The notes: a model not told the origin generated them from the letters alone. Numbered from the stretch's first letter, positions 1-5,608 are shown. The stretch is 13,317 nucleotides of DNA from Actinomycetes bacterium (GCA_021801615.1 JAJYXS010000188.1:1-13317); one strand, 5' to 3'. A program made the numbers and translations.

Positions 1-1209
1 GAGGCGACGCGGGCCGAGTGGGCGAGGCGCCGGGAGGAGACCGAGGACAAGTTCGCCGGCAGCCGCGAGGTGCTCCCCTTCCGCCTCCACCTCGTCGACG
101 TCCCCGCGCTCCACGTCCCCGCGACCGTCCGGCGCGGTGCGCGCACCTTCGGGCTCCGCCTGGACTGGCTGCTCCCCTTCTCCTGCTTCCTCGGCTGCCG
201 GTGCCCCCACTGCAGCGCCGACGAGCCCCTCGTCGCAGGCCGGGACCGGCTGGGCTGCCGGGCGTGCCTGCCGAGGATGGTCATCTCGCCCCCCGCGCGC
301 AAGGCGCCTGCGGCTGCCCGGCCCGAGCCAGGCGCCGCGGACGCGGCCCGGGAAGCCCCCGCCGAAGCCGCCGCGACCGGGAGCGGCGCCGCGGACGCGG
401 CCTCCCCCGGGCGCACGCGGCAGCCGCGCGTCGAGGATGGGCACCCAGACCGGTCGCAGACCGGCGTCGACCGACCAACTGGGCGCACGCCGCGCGACAA
501 GCGGATCGACAAGATCTGGCGCGACGTCGCCAGAGACTTCTGGGACGCGGTGGGCAGCTCGGAGCGGTACGGGTCGGTCGCGCCCCGCTCCCCGCTCGAC
601 GCGCTCTACCGCTGCTACGGCCCGGCGGGCCCGTTGCACGCGGTGGGGCTCACCTCCACTGCGCTGCTCCAGGGCAGCCTCTCCGTCCTCCTCGAGGGTG
701 GCGAGGACGGTGCCGACGTGCTCTCGACGGCCGGGACGGTCCACACGAGCAGGGGGTTCGCGCGCTTCGCGTTGCGCTGGCGCCTGGCCGGCAAGGACCC
801 GTCGGTCATCGAGGTCCTCCCCGGCCGGCCGCCGGCTGGAGGCCGCTCGATCCCCACGCCGTCGCGCGGTCGGCTCCCGTTCGGACCGATCCCCGCGTCG
901 GAGGCGCCGCGCCCTCGGGGCCTCGGCCCCGTCGAGACGCTCGTGTGGCAGCGCACGATCGCCGACGGCCTCCCGCTTGTGCTCCGGAGCCTCGCGCTGT
1001 ACTGGCGGGTGCAGGGGCATCGCCGCCTGGCGACCGTCCGGCCAGGTGCGCTTGCCGCCGGAGTGGTCGCGACGGCACGCCTGCACTCGGAGCTGCGGGG
1101 AGGTGCCGAGTGGGCCGCGCGCCGCCACGGCGTCCCGCTCGCAGAGGTCCGAGAGGCGTGCGAGACCCTCGCCGGGGTGCTCGGAGCGGCTGCCGAGCAC
1201 CTGTGGTGA
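1..1209 (+). CDS. Unrecognised zinc-ribbon protein (5' end outside window)
   Basis: The frame is open from the first base of the window to the TGA at 1207-1209, so about 402 C-terminal residues are visible and the true start lies upstream. An internal ATG/GTG start near base 70 is possible, but the preceding residues (charged, Glu/Arg-rich) look like normal protein. Visible residues 62-89 hold two CxxC knuckles, CPHC (68-71) and CRAC (86-89), with extra Cys at 62 and 66, a typical zinc-ribbon layout. A low-complexity Ala/Pro/Arg stretch follows (about 95-150). A final domain of about 245 residues begins with a helix (KRIDKIWRDVARDFWDAV) and ends in Ala/Leu-rich helices. No membrane segment or signal peptide is seen. 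I do not recognise the family and assign no function. The PaiB-like gene 175 bp downstream is on the same strand. Confidence 0.75.
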   Translation, partial: EATRAEWARRREETEDKFAGSREVLPFRLHLVDVPALHVPATVRRGARTFGLRLDWLLPFSCFLGCRCPHCSADEPLVAGRDRLGCRACLPRMVISPPARKAPAAARPEPGAADAAREAPAEAAATGSGAADAASPGRTRQPRVEDGHPDRSQTGVDRPTGRTPRDKRIDKIWRDVARDFWDAVGSSERYGSVAPRSPLDALYRCYGPAGPLHAVGLTSTALLQGSLSVLLEGGEDGADVLSTAGTVHTSRGFARFALRWRLAGKDPSVIEVLPGRPPAGGRSIPTPSRGRLPFGPIPASEAPRPRGLGPVETLVWQRTIADGLPLVLRSLALYWRVQGHRRLATVRPGALAAGVVATARLHSELRGGAEWAARRHGVPLAEVREACETLAGVLGAAAEHLW

Positions 1210-1252
1210 TCCTGGATCGGCATGCGGCCGGCGTGATCGGCTCGATCGGCGC

Positions 1253-1309
1253 GCGACCGGTGCGACCGACCAAGATGCGACCGGTGCGATCGGTGCGACC
1301 GACGAAGAT
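1253..1309. repeat. Degenerate intergenic direct repeat (two 24-bp copies)
   Basis: In the 175-bp spacer between the zinc-ribbon gene and the PaiB-like gene, a 24-bp unit occurs at 1253-1276 and 1286-1309. The copies differ at two positions and share the core GTGCGACCGAC. Partial echoes (GACCGACGAAGA) continue to about 1320. No hairpin with a T-run is visible, so this is not an obvious terminator. Confidence 0.7.
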
Positions 1310-1353
1310 GACCGACGAAGACGAACGAGATCACCGGAGAAGATGACCGAGAC

Positions 1354-1385
1354 GAAGGAGGGGCAAGCAGAAGGAGGGGCAGGCA
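1354..1385 (+). promoter_or_regulatory. Tandemly duplicated Shine-Dalgarno region of the PaiB-like gene
   Basis: A 16-bp unit starting GAAGGAGGGGCA occurs at 1354-1369 and again at 1370-1385, differing by one base. The second copy places AAGGAGG (1371-1377) seven bases before ATG 1385, an ideal ribosome binding site, and supports that start over the in-frame ATG at 1343. The first copy is badly placed for 1385 and would lie downstream of 1343. Confidence 0.65.
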
Positions 1386-2155
1386 TGCTCATCCACCCCT
1401 GGGACGCTGCGCTCGACGACGCAGAATGGCGGGAGTGGCTCGCCTCCAGCGAGCGCTTCGGGGTCCTCGCGGTCAACAACCTCGACCCGGCCCACGCGCC
1501 GCTCGTGCTCCCCCTTCACTTCGCGCTCTCAGGCGACGAGCTGCTCGTCCACCTTGCCCGTTTGAACCCGGTCTGGCCGCACCTCGAGGCGGCCAGGGAG
1601 GTGCGGCTGTCCGTGCACGGGGACTACGCCTACATCCCGACGTACTGGCGGGCGAAGGCGGGCGGACCCGGCGAAGACGGCGTGCCGACCAGCTACTACA
1701 CCGCCGTGCAGTTCGTCTGCAGGCCCACGATCGTCGACGACCCGCAGGCCAAGGCCGAGATCCTCGCCGCCCAGCTCGACGAGCTCCAACCCGAGGGTCG
1801 GCACGCTCCCGTCGTGCCGGACGAGCCCCCGTACGGACCGATGCTCGCGGGGATCCGCGCAGTCCGTCTGCACGTGCTCAGGGTGGAGGCCAAGTTCAAG
1901 TACGACGACGCGAACCCTGTCGCCCATCGCGAGCGCGTCGCCGCCCACCTGGAGGCTCGTGACGAGCGGCTCGATGCCGGCGCCGCCGCCCAGCAACGAC
2001 GACGTCTCGCCGCCGTCGGGAACTGGCGGGACCGCCAGGAGCGTCAGCGGGCCCCGGCCTCCGACGCGCCCTTGCCGACCAGCCGTCGCAGCCAGCCGGG
2101 GCCAGGGGCCCGGGCGTCCTCCGCGCAGCGGCACCGGTCCTTCCTGGGCACGTGA
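1385..2155 (+). CDS. PaiB-family FMN-binding protein / negative transcriptional regulator
   Basis: The product has 256 residues, starting at ATG 1385. The PaiB family (named from the Bacillus subtilis PAI locus) has a split-barrel flavin-binding fold and is annotated as a negative regulator of protease and sporulation genes. Visible signatures are an N-terminal HPWDA (4-8), HLARLNPVW (56-64, matching the family's HLARANPQW), YIPTYW (83-88), VPTSYYTAVQ (100-109, matching VPTWNYxAVH), and the C-terminal VEAKFK (167-172) in place of the family's GKFKLSQ. The final 50-60 residues, rich in Gln/Arg and then Ser/Pro/Gly, extend beyond the usual PaiB length of just over 200. Their codon order resembles low-complexity spacer DNA, so the extension may be a read-out of a lost stop codon. 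The family call is firm; the DNA-binding role is inferred from annotation practice only. Confidence 0.88.
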   Translation: MLIHPWDAALDDAEWREWLASSERFGVLAVNNLDPAHAPLVLPLHFALSGDELLVHLARLNPVWPHLEAAREVRLSVHGDYAYIPTYWRAKAGGPGEDGVPTSYYTAVQFVCRPTIVDDPQAKAEILAAQLDELQPEGRHAPVVPDEPPYGPMLAGIRAVRLHVLRVEAKFKYDDANPVAHRERVAAHLEARDERLDAGAAAQQRRRLAAVGNWRDRQERQRAPASDAPLPTSRRSQPGPGARASSAQRHRSFLGT

Positions 2156-2233
2156 CCCAGCACCTGCTCCACGTGGGCTCCGCACCCCCGCCACGTCGGG
2201 CGCCCGCATCGTCGGCACGTCACGGCTCTGCAC

Positions 2234-2249
2234 ATACGGGGTAGGGTAT
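2234..2249 (+). promoter_or_regulatory. Putative CsoR/CstR-family operator (ATAC-N8-GTAT)
   Basis: The 16-bp element ATACGGGGTAGGGTAT has ATAC/GTAT arms around a G-rich core, as in known CsoR-family operators (ATACC..GGTAT type). The same arm spacing recurs at 4497-4512 before the thioredoxin gene. The terminal TAT is shared with the -10 hexamer at 2247-2252, so binding would block RNA polymerase. This implies autoregulation of the repressor gene downstream. Confidence 0.65.
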
Positions 2250-2252
2250 CAT
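2247..2252 (+). promoter_or_regulatory. Predicted -10 hexamer TATCAT of the CsoR/CstR-like gene
   Basis: TATCAT matches the -10 consensus in five of six bases and stands out in very GC-rich DNA. No good -35 is present at 16-18 bp, as expected for a repressed or weak promoter. A transcript would begin near 2258-2260. That gives either a leader of about 200 nt before ATG 2459, or a leaderless GTG start at 2258. Confidence 0.55.
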
Positions 2253-2313
2253 GCTCTGTGGGACGTCGAGCCGCGATCGGCGGCGGCCGAGGCCGGCGCG
2301 CAGCGGCGGCGGA

Positions 2314-2444
2314 CCACGGAGTGAGGGCGAGCCACGAAGACAGGGCAGGCCACGGAGTGAGGGCGAGCCACGAAGACAGGGCAGGCCACGGAGTGAGGGC
2401 GAGCCACGAAGACAGGGCAGGCCGCGGAGTGAGGGCGAGCCACG
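2314..2444 (+). repeat. 36-bp tandem repeat, three full copies plus a partial fourth
   Basis: Identical 36-bp units occupy 2314-2349, 2350-2385 and 2386-2421. A fourth copy (2422-2444, one substitution, CCGCGG for CCACGG) breaks off into the ribosome binding site of the repressor gene. Because 36 is a multiple of three, all forward frames repeat. In the repressor's frame each unit reads HGVRASHEDRAG and contains no stop. The repeats are directly adjacent with no unique spacers, so this is not a CRISPR array. Confidence 0.9.
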
Positions 2445-2458
2445 GAGAGGAGGCTGCC

Positions 2459-2728
2459 ATGGAGCTCCCCGATGACGTCGTGAACGACGCCCGCCGGCGT
2501 CTGCACCGTGCGACGGGTCAACTGGCGGCGGTCGATCGGATGCTCGCTGAAGGCTGCGAGTGCAGGGACATCGTGACCCAGCTGTCGGCCGCGACCAAGG
2601 CGCTCGAGCAGGTCGGGTTCAAGATCCTGGCAGCCGGCCTCACCTACTGCGTCGAGCATCCCGAGGAAGCCGCCGAGCAGGGGTACCCGCTCGAGGAGCT
2701 CCAGCGCATGTTCATGCGCTTGGCGTGA
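2459..2728 (+). CDS. CsoR/CstR-family (DUF156) transcriptional repressor, Cys/Cys type
   Basis: The product has 89 residues, starting at ATG 2459 with GGAGAGGAGG just upstream. DUF156 proteins are all-helical tetramers that release operator DNA on binding Cu(I), Ni(II) or formaldehyde, or on Cys persulfidation. The core LHRATGQLAAVDRML (15-29) and CRDIVTQLSAATKALEQVGF (35-54) are clear. The two conserved sensing cysteines are C35 and C64. The copper-ligand His of CsoR, four residues before the second Cys, is Gly60 here. Absence of that His with both Cys kept is the pattern of CstR-type persulfide sensors. An extra Cys33 forms CEC with C35. A frame-open extension upstream to GTG 2258 could add 67 residues. 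Likely targets are its own promoter and the thioredoxin operon. Family call firm; sulfur sensing inferred. Confidence 0.85.
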   Translation: MELPDDVVNDARRRLHRATGQLAAVDRMLAEGCECRDIVTQLSAATKALEQVGFKILAAGLTYCVEHPEEAAEQGYPLEELQRMFMRLA

Positions 2729-2776
2729 AAGGACGCTCCACAGGGCGCTCCGGTTCGCGTTGGTCTGCCTGGCAGG

Positions 2777-3472
2777 TCAGGACGGCTCGGATCCCGGCGG
2801 CCGCAGCCAACGCACGTGCTCGGTGTCGCCGAGCAACCCGAGCCGACTCTCCAGCACCGCGTTGTTGTCGCACTGGCTGACATGGCGGGCGATCGCGCGG
2901 CACTGGCGGGTGCGGTCGACCCTCAGGACGGCGTCGATCTCCTGCTCGTCGCGTCCGACGAAGGCGGTGCCGAACTGGCTGTTCAACGCGCCGGCGACCG
3001 AACGGGGGATGGTCCACGCCAAGGTCGCCAGCCCCGGCGCGCCGGACAGCGCCGCCTCGGTGGCCCTGCAGTGGTCGGGATGGCCCGAGATGCCGCCCTC
3101 GTCGAAGACGACCAGAAGGTCCGCGTCCACCTCCCGGGCCGCGGCGGCCACTTCTCCGGCCAGCCGCTCGAGCGGCTCGCAGCTCAACGAGCCGTCAGGA
3201 TGGTCGAGCAGCTCGACCCGTCCGATGCCGAGCTCGCGCGCCGCAGCAGCGAGCTCTGCGCGGCGCAGCTCCCCGAGCTCTGCTCCCACGGGGCCGAGCG
3301 TCGACGCCTCGCCTCTCGTGAAGCAGAGCACGGAGACCTTCGCGCCGCGCTCGACGAAGCTGTCGAGCAGCGCTCCCAAGCCGAAGCTCTCGTCATCGGG
3401 GTGAGCGCAGACGGCCAGGACCGACGTCGCGCGAGGCAGCTCCCCGCCGCTCTCCGCGAGCGGCGGCCTCAT
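2777..3472 (-). CDS. PIG-L (LmbE-like) family deacetylase
   Basis: The product has 231 residues, the usual length for the family. These are Zn-dependent N-deacetylases; relatives include MshB and BshB (mycothiol and bacillithiol synthesis) and the mycothiol S-conjugate amidase Mca. The zinc/catalytic motif AHPDDE lies at 23-28 (H24 and D27 as ligands, D26 as general base) and the distal HPDH at 131-134 (H134 as ligand), preceded by VVFDEGGISG. It is last in a thioredoxin-DUF302-PIG-L operon. Its ATG overlaps the DUF302 stop in an ATGA junction (3469-3472), so translation is probably coupled. It meets the repressor gene tail to tail, 48 bp apart, with no convincing terminator between them. The substrate is unknown; a low-molecular-weight thiol or thiol conjugate is suggested only by context. 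Confidence 0.9.
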   Translation of the reverse strand: MRPPLAESGGELPRATSVLAVCAHPDDESFGLGALLDSFVERGAKVSVLCFTRGEASTLGPVGAELGELRRAELAAAARELGIGRVELLDHPDGSLSCEPLERLAGEVAAAAREVDADLLVVFDEGGISGHPDHCRATEAALSGAPGLATLAWTIPRSVAGALNSQFGTAFVGRDEQEIDAVLRVDRTRQCRAIARHVSQCDNNAVLESRLGLLGDTEHVRWLRPPGSEPS

Positions 3473-3909
3473 CCCGCGATGCGGCTGAGCGCGCGCTCGA
3501 GCGACGAGGCGGCGCGAGCGCCCAGCGCTTCCAGGTCGCCGCTTTCCCCTGGGGGGCCACTCCCTGCCCCTGTGGGGCCGCTCCCTGCGGGGCTCTTCCC
3601 GGCGGCAAGGAGCGCACGCGGGTCGACGATCGCGACACGCGTCCGCCTGTCGGCGAGCGCCTCCAGGACGACGTTGCAGGGAAGGACGAGCGCGAGCGCA
3701 GGGTCCATGTCGAGCGCCCGATGCGCGAGCTCAGGGTTGCAGGCACCCAGGATCTTCAACGGCGCCCGATGCACGCCCAGCTTGGCCTCCAAGGTGGCGG
3801 CGACGTCGATCTCGGTGAGGATCCCGAAGCCCTCCTCCAAGAGTGCCTCGCGCACCGCCTTCTCGGCCTCGTCGAGCGGCCGGTCGATGGTCCGTTCGAT
3901 CGCGTCCAT
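3469..3909 (-). CDS. DUF302 domain protein
   Basis: The product has 146 residues, starting at ATG 3909 with GGGGAGGA a few bases upstream. The DUF302 fold is plain: EEGFGILTEIDVAATLEAKL (25-44), LKILGACNPELAHRAL (51-66) and LPCNV (76-80), with conserved Cys57 and Cys78. The biochemical role of DUF302 is not established; it is often encoded near sulfur- or thiol-related genes. Between the last strand (RVAIVDP, 91-97) and the final helix (LEALGARAASSLERAL) sits a Gly/Ser/Pro linker (about 104-124) encoded by degenerate repeats. It looks like an in-frame low-complexity expansion. The gene overlaps the PIG-L gene by 4 bp, lies 137 bp after thioredoxin, and is cytoplasmic (no signal peptide). Confidence 0.88.
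   Translation of the reverse strand: MDAIERTIDRPLDEAEKAVREALLEEGFGILTEIDVAATLEAKLGVHRAPLKILGACNPELAHRALDMDPALALVLPCNVVLEALADRRTRVAIVDPRALLAAGKSPAGSGPTGAGSGPPGESGDLEALGARAASSLERALSRIAG
3538..3600 (-). repeat. Low-complexity coding repeat (Gly/Ser/Pro linker) inside the DUF302 gene
   Basis: The stretch is made of repeated GGGGCC.. and CTCCCTGC.. blocks and encodes roughly residues 104-124 (K-S-P-A-G-S-G-P type). It interrupts a region that is continuous in typical DUF302 proteins without breaking the frame. Confidence 0.6.
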
Positions 3910-3935
3910 TCGGTCCTCCCCGTGCTTGCGCGTCC

Positions 3936-4016
3936 TCGGCTCGGGCTCGATCCCGGCCGCGTCTTCGGTTCAGGGTGCTCCCGGCCCGGGTCTTCGGCTC
4001 GGGCTCGATCCCGGCC
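3936..4016. repeat. 23-bp direct repeat between DUF302 and thioredoxin genes
   Basis: An identical 23-bp sequence starting TCGGCTCGGGCTCGATCCC occurs at 3936-3958 and 3994-4016 (58-bp period) in the 137-bp spacer. Shortened echoes (TCGATTCTGGCCCG) continue to about 4045. No promoter is obvious here, so DUF302 and PIG-L are probably read through from the thioredoxin promoter. Confidence 0.75.
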
Positions 4017-4041
4017 CGCTTCGATTCTGGCCCGATCCTGC

Positions 4042-4057
4042 CCGCCTCAAGAGGCGG
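4042..4057. other. Perfect 16-bp palindrome across the thioredoxin stop codon
   Basis: CCGCCTCAAGAGGCGG includes the thioredoxin TGA (4047-4049 on the minus strand). As RNA it could fold into a 6-bp stem with a 4-base loop. There is no following U-run, so complete termination is unlikely; partial attenuation before DUF302 is possible. Confidence 0.4.
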
Positions 4058-4418
4058 CGTGGGCCCGCGCGTCGATCTGGCGGCGGACCTCGTCCATGTC
4101 GAGCTCCTGGACCTTCGTGATCAGCTCTTCGAGGGCGGCTCCAGGGAGCGCGCCGGGCTGGGCGTAGAGGAGCACGTTGTCACGGAAGGCCATCAGCGTC
4201 GGGATCGACATGATGCCGAACCGGGCTGCGAGCTCCTGTTGGGCCTCGGTGTCCACCTTCCCGAACACCACGTCGGGATGGGCTTCGGAGGCCGCCTCGA
4301 AGATGGGCGCGAACATCCTGCACGGCCCGCACCAGCTGGCCCAGAAGTCGACGAGCACCGTCTCGTTCGAGGTCACCGTCTCGTCGAAATTGCCGTTGTG
4401 CAACGCGACCGTCGCCAT
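4047..4418 (-). CDS. Thioredoxin
   Basis: The product has 123 residues, starting at ATG 4418 with CAGGAGG four bases upstream. It is a cytoplasmic dithiol oxidoreductase reduced by thioredoxin reductase and able to reduce disulfides and persulfides. The active site WCGPC is at 29-33 (C30, C33), the buried-Asp strand is VLVDFW (21-26), and the cis-Pro loop SIPT (71-74) contains P73. The C-terminal FRDNVLLYAQPGALPGAALEELI and a charged tail (MDEVRRQID) match a thioredoxin subgroup common in actinobacteria. It is the first gene of an operon with DUF302 and PIG-L. The operator-like element at 4497-4512 overlaps its predicted -10, which suggests induction by the CstR-like repressor's signal. Confidence 0.95.
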   Translation of the reverse strand: MATVALHNGNFDETVTSNETVLVDFWASWCGPCRMFAPIFEAASEAHPDVVFGKVDTEAQQELAARFGIMSIPTLMAFRDNVLLYAQPGALPGAALEELITKVQELDMDEVRRQIDARAHAAS

Positions 4419-4493
4419 GACGCCTCCTGTTCGGCGGGTCTGCGGTGCCGCCCGTGCGCCACCGTCCCCTCGTACGTTCCGACCCAGACAACG

Positions 4494-4499
4494 ACCATA
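4494..4499 (-). promoter_or_regulatory. Predicted -10 (TATGGT) of the thioredoxin-DUF302-PIG-L operon
   Basis: On the minus strand TATGGT (4499 to 4494) fits TANNNT and begins with the last three bases of the ATAC-N8-GTAT operator. The repressor gene's own promoter is built the same way. No -35 match is seen at the usual distance. The leader would be about 70 nt. Confidence 0.5.
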
Positions 4500-4512
4500 C
4501 CTCCCGGGGTAT
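4497..4512 (-). promoter_or_regulatory. Putative CsoR/CstR-family operator (ATAC-N8-GTAT), thioredoxin operon
   Basis: On the + strand the element reads ATACCTCCCGGGGTAT, a near-palindrome with ATACC/GGTAT arms. It shares the arms and the 8-bp centre length with the element at 2234-2249, and the same overlap with a -10 hexamer. Being G/C-centred with ATAC/GTAT ends, it fits published CsoR-family operator styles. Confidence 0.65.
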
Positions 4513-4548
4513 TCCCGCTCCCGGGGTGTCCCCGTCCTCCCGGGGTGT
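4501..4548. repeat. Three iterated operator-like half-sites CTCCCGGGGTRT
   Basis: CTCCCGGGGTAT (4501-4512, part of the operator), CTCCCGGGGTGT (4518-4529) and CTCCCGGGGTGT (4537-4548) are spaced 17 and 19 bp apart. They could be extra weak binding sites extending upstream of the thioredoxin promoter, or a local tandem duplication of the operator. Confidence 0.6.
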
Positions 4549-4560
4549 TCCCGCCAAGGG

Positions 4561-4690
4561 GCTCCAGGCTCCTGGGGATCCGGGGGGGCCTGGGGGTCCA
4601 GGCTCCTGAGGTCCTGGGGGTCCTGGGGGTCCAGTGTCCTCGGGGTCCTGGGGGTCCAGTGTCCTCGGGGTCCTGGGGCTCCTCGGGTCC
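4561..4690. repeat. G-run tandem repeats between thioredoxin and LOG genes
   Basis: Two identical 25-bp units starting TCCTGGGGGTCCAGTG lie at 4621-4645 and 4646-4670, followed by a partial third and preceded by shorter TCCTGGGGG repeats. The + strand has many runs of four to seven G with short loops, so G-quadruplex formation in the non-template strand of the LOG gene is possible. No ORF of merit is present in this 315-bp divergent spacer. Confidence 0.8.
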
Positions 4691-4720
4691 TTCGATCCTC
4701 GTGGCCGGCGGCGGGCGCCG

Positions 4721-4726
4721 TACCAT
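4721..4726 (+). promoter_or_regulatory. Predicted -10 (TACCAT) giving a leaderless LOG mRNA
   Basis: TACCAT lies seven bases before ATG 4734, and no Shine-Dalgarno sequence precedes that ATG. The geometry predicts transcription starting at or next to the A of ATG, a leaderless message as is common in actinobacteria. Confidence 0.5.
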
Positions 4727-4733
4727 TCGAGAC

Positions 4734-5369
4734 ATGCGCTCCGCCGAGGCGTCCCCCAAGAGCGCGTCGGGTGACGGGACCTCAGAACCGGCGCGCGCCC
4801 GGCCGCTCGCCGTCGGCGTGATGGGCTCGGCGAGCGGCCCCATCGATCCGGGGGTCGCCGCCCGAGCGCGTGCGGTGGGACGGGCGATCGCGGAGTCCGG
4901 CTGCACGCTCGTCACCGGGGCGTGCCCGGGGATCCCCCAGGAGGCCGTGCGAGGTGCCGCAGCGCACGGCGGCCTGGTGATCGGGATCTCACCGGCGCTC
5001 TCCGAACAGGAGCACGTGGAGCGGTACGAGTCGCCGATCGAGGGGTACGACGCGCTCGTCTACACCGGGTCGGGCCTCATGGGACGCGAGGTGGTGAACA
5101 TCCGCTCGTCGGACATCGTCGTCGTGATCGGGGGCCACTCGGGAACCTTGGGAGAGTTCGCCATCGCCTACGACGAGGGGCGGCTCATCGGCGTGCTCAC
5201 CGGCACCGACGGCGTCGCAGACATGATCGGCGAGCTGGTCGAGCGGCTGGCCAAGGACACGGGGGCGAAGGTGCTCTTCGACGAAGAGCCCGAGCGGCTC
5301 GTCGCCCGCCTGATCGAGTACTACCGTACGGTGCACTTCCAACGTCCGCACTCGCTGTACCGCCCATGA
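4734..5369 (+). CDS. LOG-family (TIGR00725-type, 'lysine decarboxylase-like') protein
   Basis: The product has 211 residues. The fold is a Rossmann-like nucleotide-binding domain: GVMGSASG (28-35), TGACPGIPQ (61-69), and the signature MGREVVNIRSSDIVVVIGG at 116-134 followed by HSGTLGEF (135-142), a variant of the family's PGGxGTxxE. LOG enzymes release free cytokinin bases from their riboside phosphates; this TIGR00725-like branch is only loosely related and its substrate is unknown. About 24 N-terminal residues precede the first strand and are Ala/Ser/Glu-rich. ATG 4734 was chosen because it is the only start near the conserved domain that sits correctly behind a -10-like TACCAT. The gene diverges from the thioredoxin operon across a repeat-rich spacer and appears to be monocistronic. 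It ends at 5369, before another repeat block. Confidence 0.85.
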   Translation: MRSAEASPKSASGDGTSEPARARPLAVGVMGSASGPIDPGVAARARAVGRAIAESGCTLVTGACPGIPQEAVRGAAAHGGLVIGISPALSEQEHVERYESPIEGYDALVYTGSGLMGREVVNIRSSDIVVVIGGHSGTLGEFAIAYDEGRLIGVLTGTDGVADMIGELVERLAKDTGAKVLFDEEPERLVARLIEYYRTVHFQRPHSLYRP

Positions 5370-5371
5370 CG

Positions 5372-5503
5372 TGCGGGGCGCGCGACTCGTGCGGGGCGCG
5401 CGGGACCTGCGGGGCGCGCCACCCACGCGAGGCGCGCGGGGCCTGCGGGGCGCGCAATTCGCGCAATTCGCACGGGGCGCGCGACCCACGCGAGGCGCGC
5501 GAC
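5372..5503. repeat. GCGCGC-rich tandem repeats after the LOG gene
   Basis: TGCGGGGCGCGC recurs at 5372, 5390 and 5408 (exact 18-bp period) and again at 5444, with a related ACGGGGCGCGC at 5472. A second element, ACCCACGCGAGGCGCGCG, appears at 5421 and about 5484. ORFs across it on both strands are repeat artefacts. The repeats lie between the LOG stop and the response-regulator promoter region. Confidence 0.85.
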
Positions 5504-5559
5504 CGCCGGTGCGTCCGCAGGTCGTGTGCGAAGACCCCGGCGGGCCCCGTGCGAGAGCA

Positions 5560-5608
5560 CACCTTTACCTACTTCTTCTCAACACAGGATCAACTTTTGA
5601 GCTACGCT
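5560..5608 (+). promoter_or_regulatory. AT-richer island with candidate promoter for the response regulator
   Basis: A stretch of markedly lower GC lies 40-90 bp before the regulator gene. It contains CTCAA..TTGAG inverted arms (5578-5582 and 5597-5601) and TACGCT (5603-5608), which fits TANNNT. No strong -35 is visible. The position and composition suggest the promoter lies here, but the exact hexamers are uncertain. Confidence 0.4.

Noticed and set aside
1343..1384. Upstream in-frame ATG 1343 as start of the PaiB-like gene
   Set aside because: The extra residues (TETKEGQAEGGAG) come from the duplicated ribosome-site repeat, and the ideal Shine-Dalgarno spacing and family N-terminus favour 1385.
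2314..2444. Possible CRISPR array from 36-bp repeats
   Set aside because: The units are head-to-tail with no unique spacers between them, and no cas gene is present.
2729..2776. Terminator between the convergent repressor and PIG-L genes
   Set aside because: Only a CTGCC/GGCAG pair with an impossibly short loop is present; no stable stem-loop or T-run was found.
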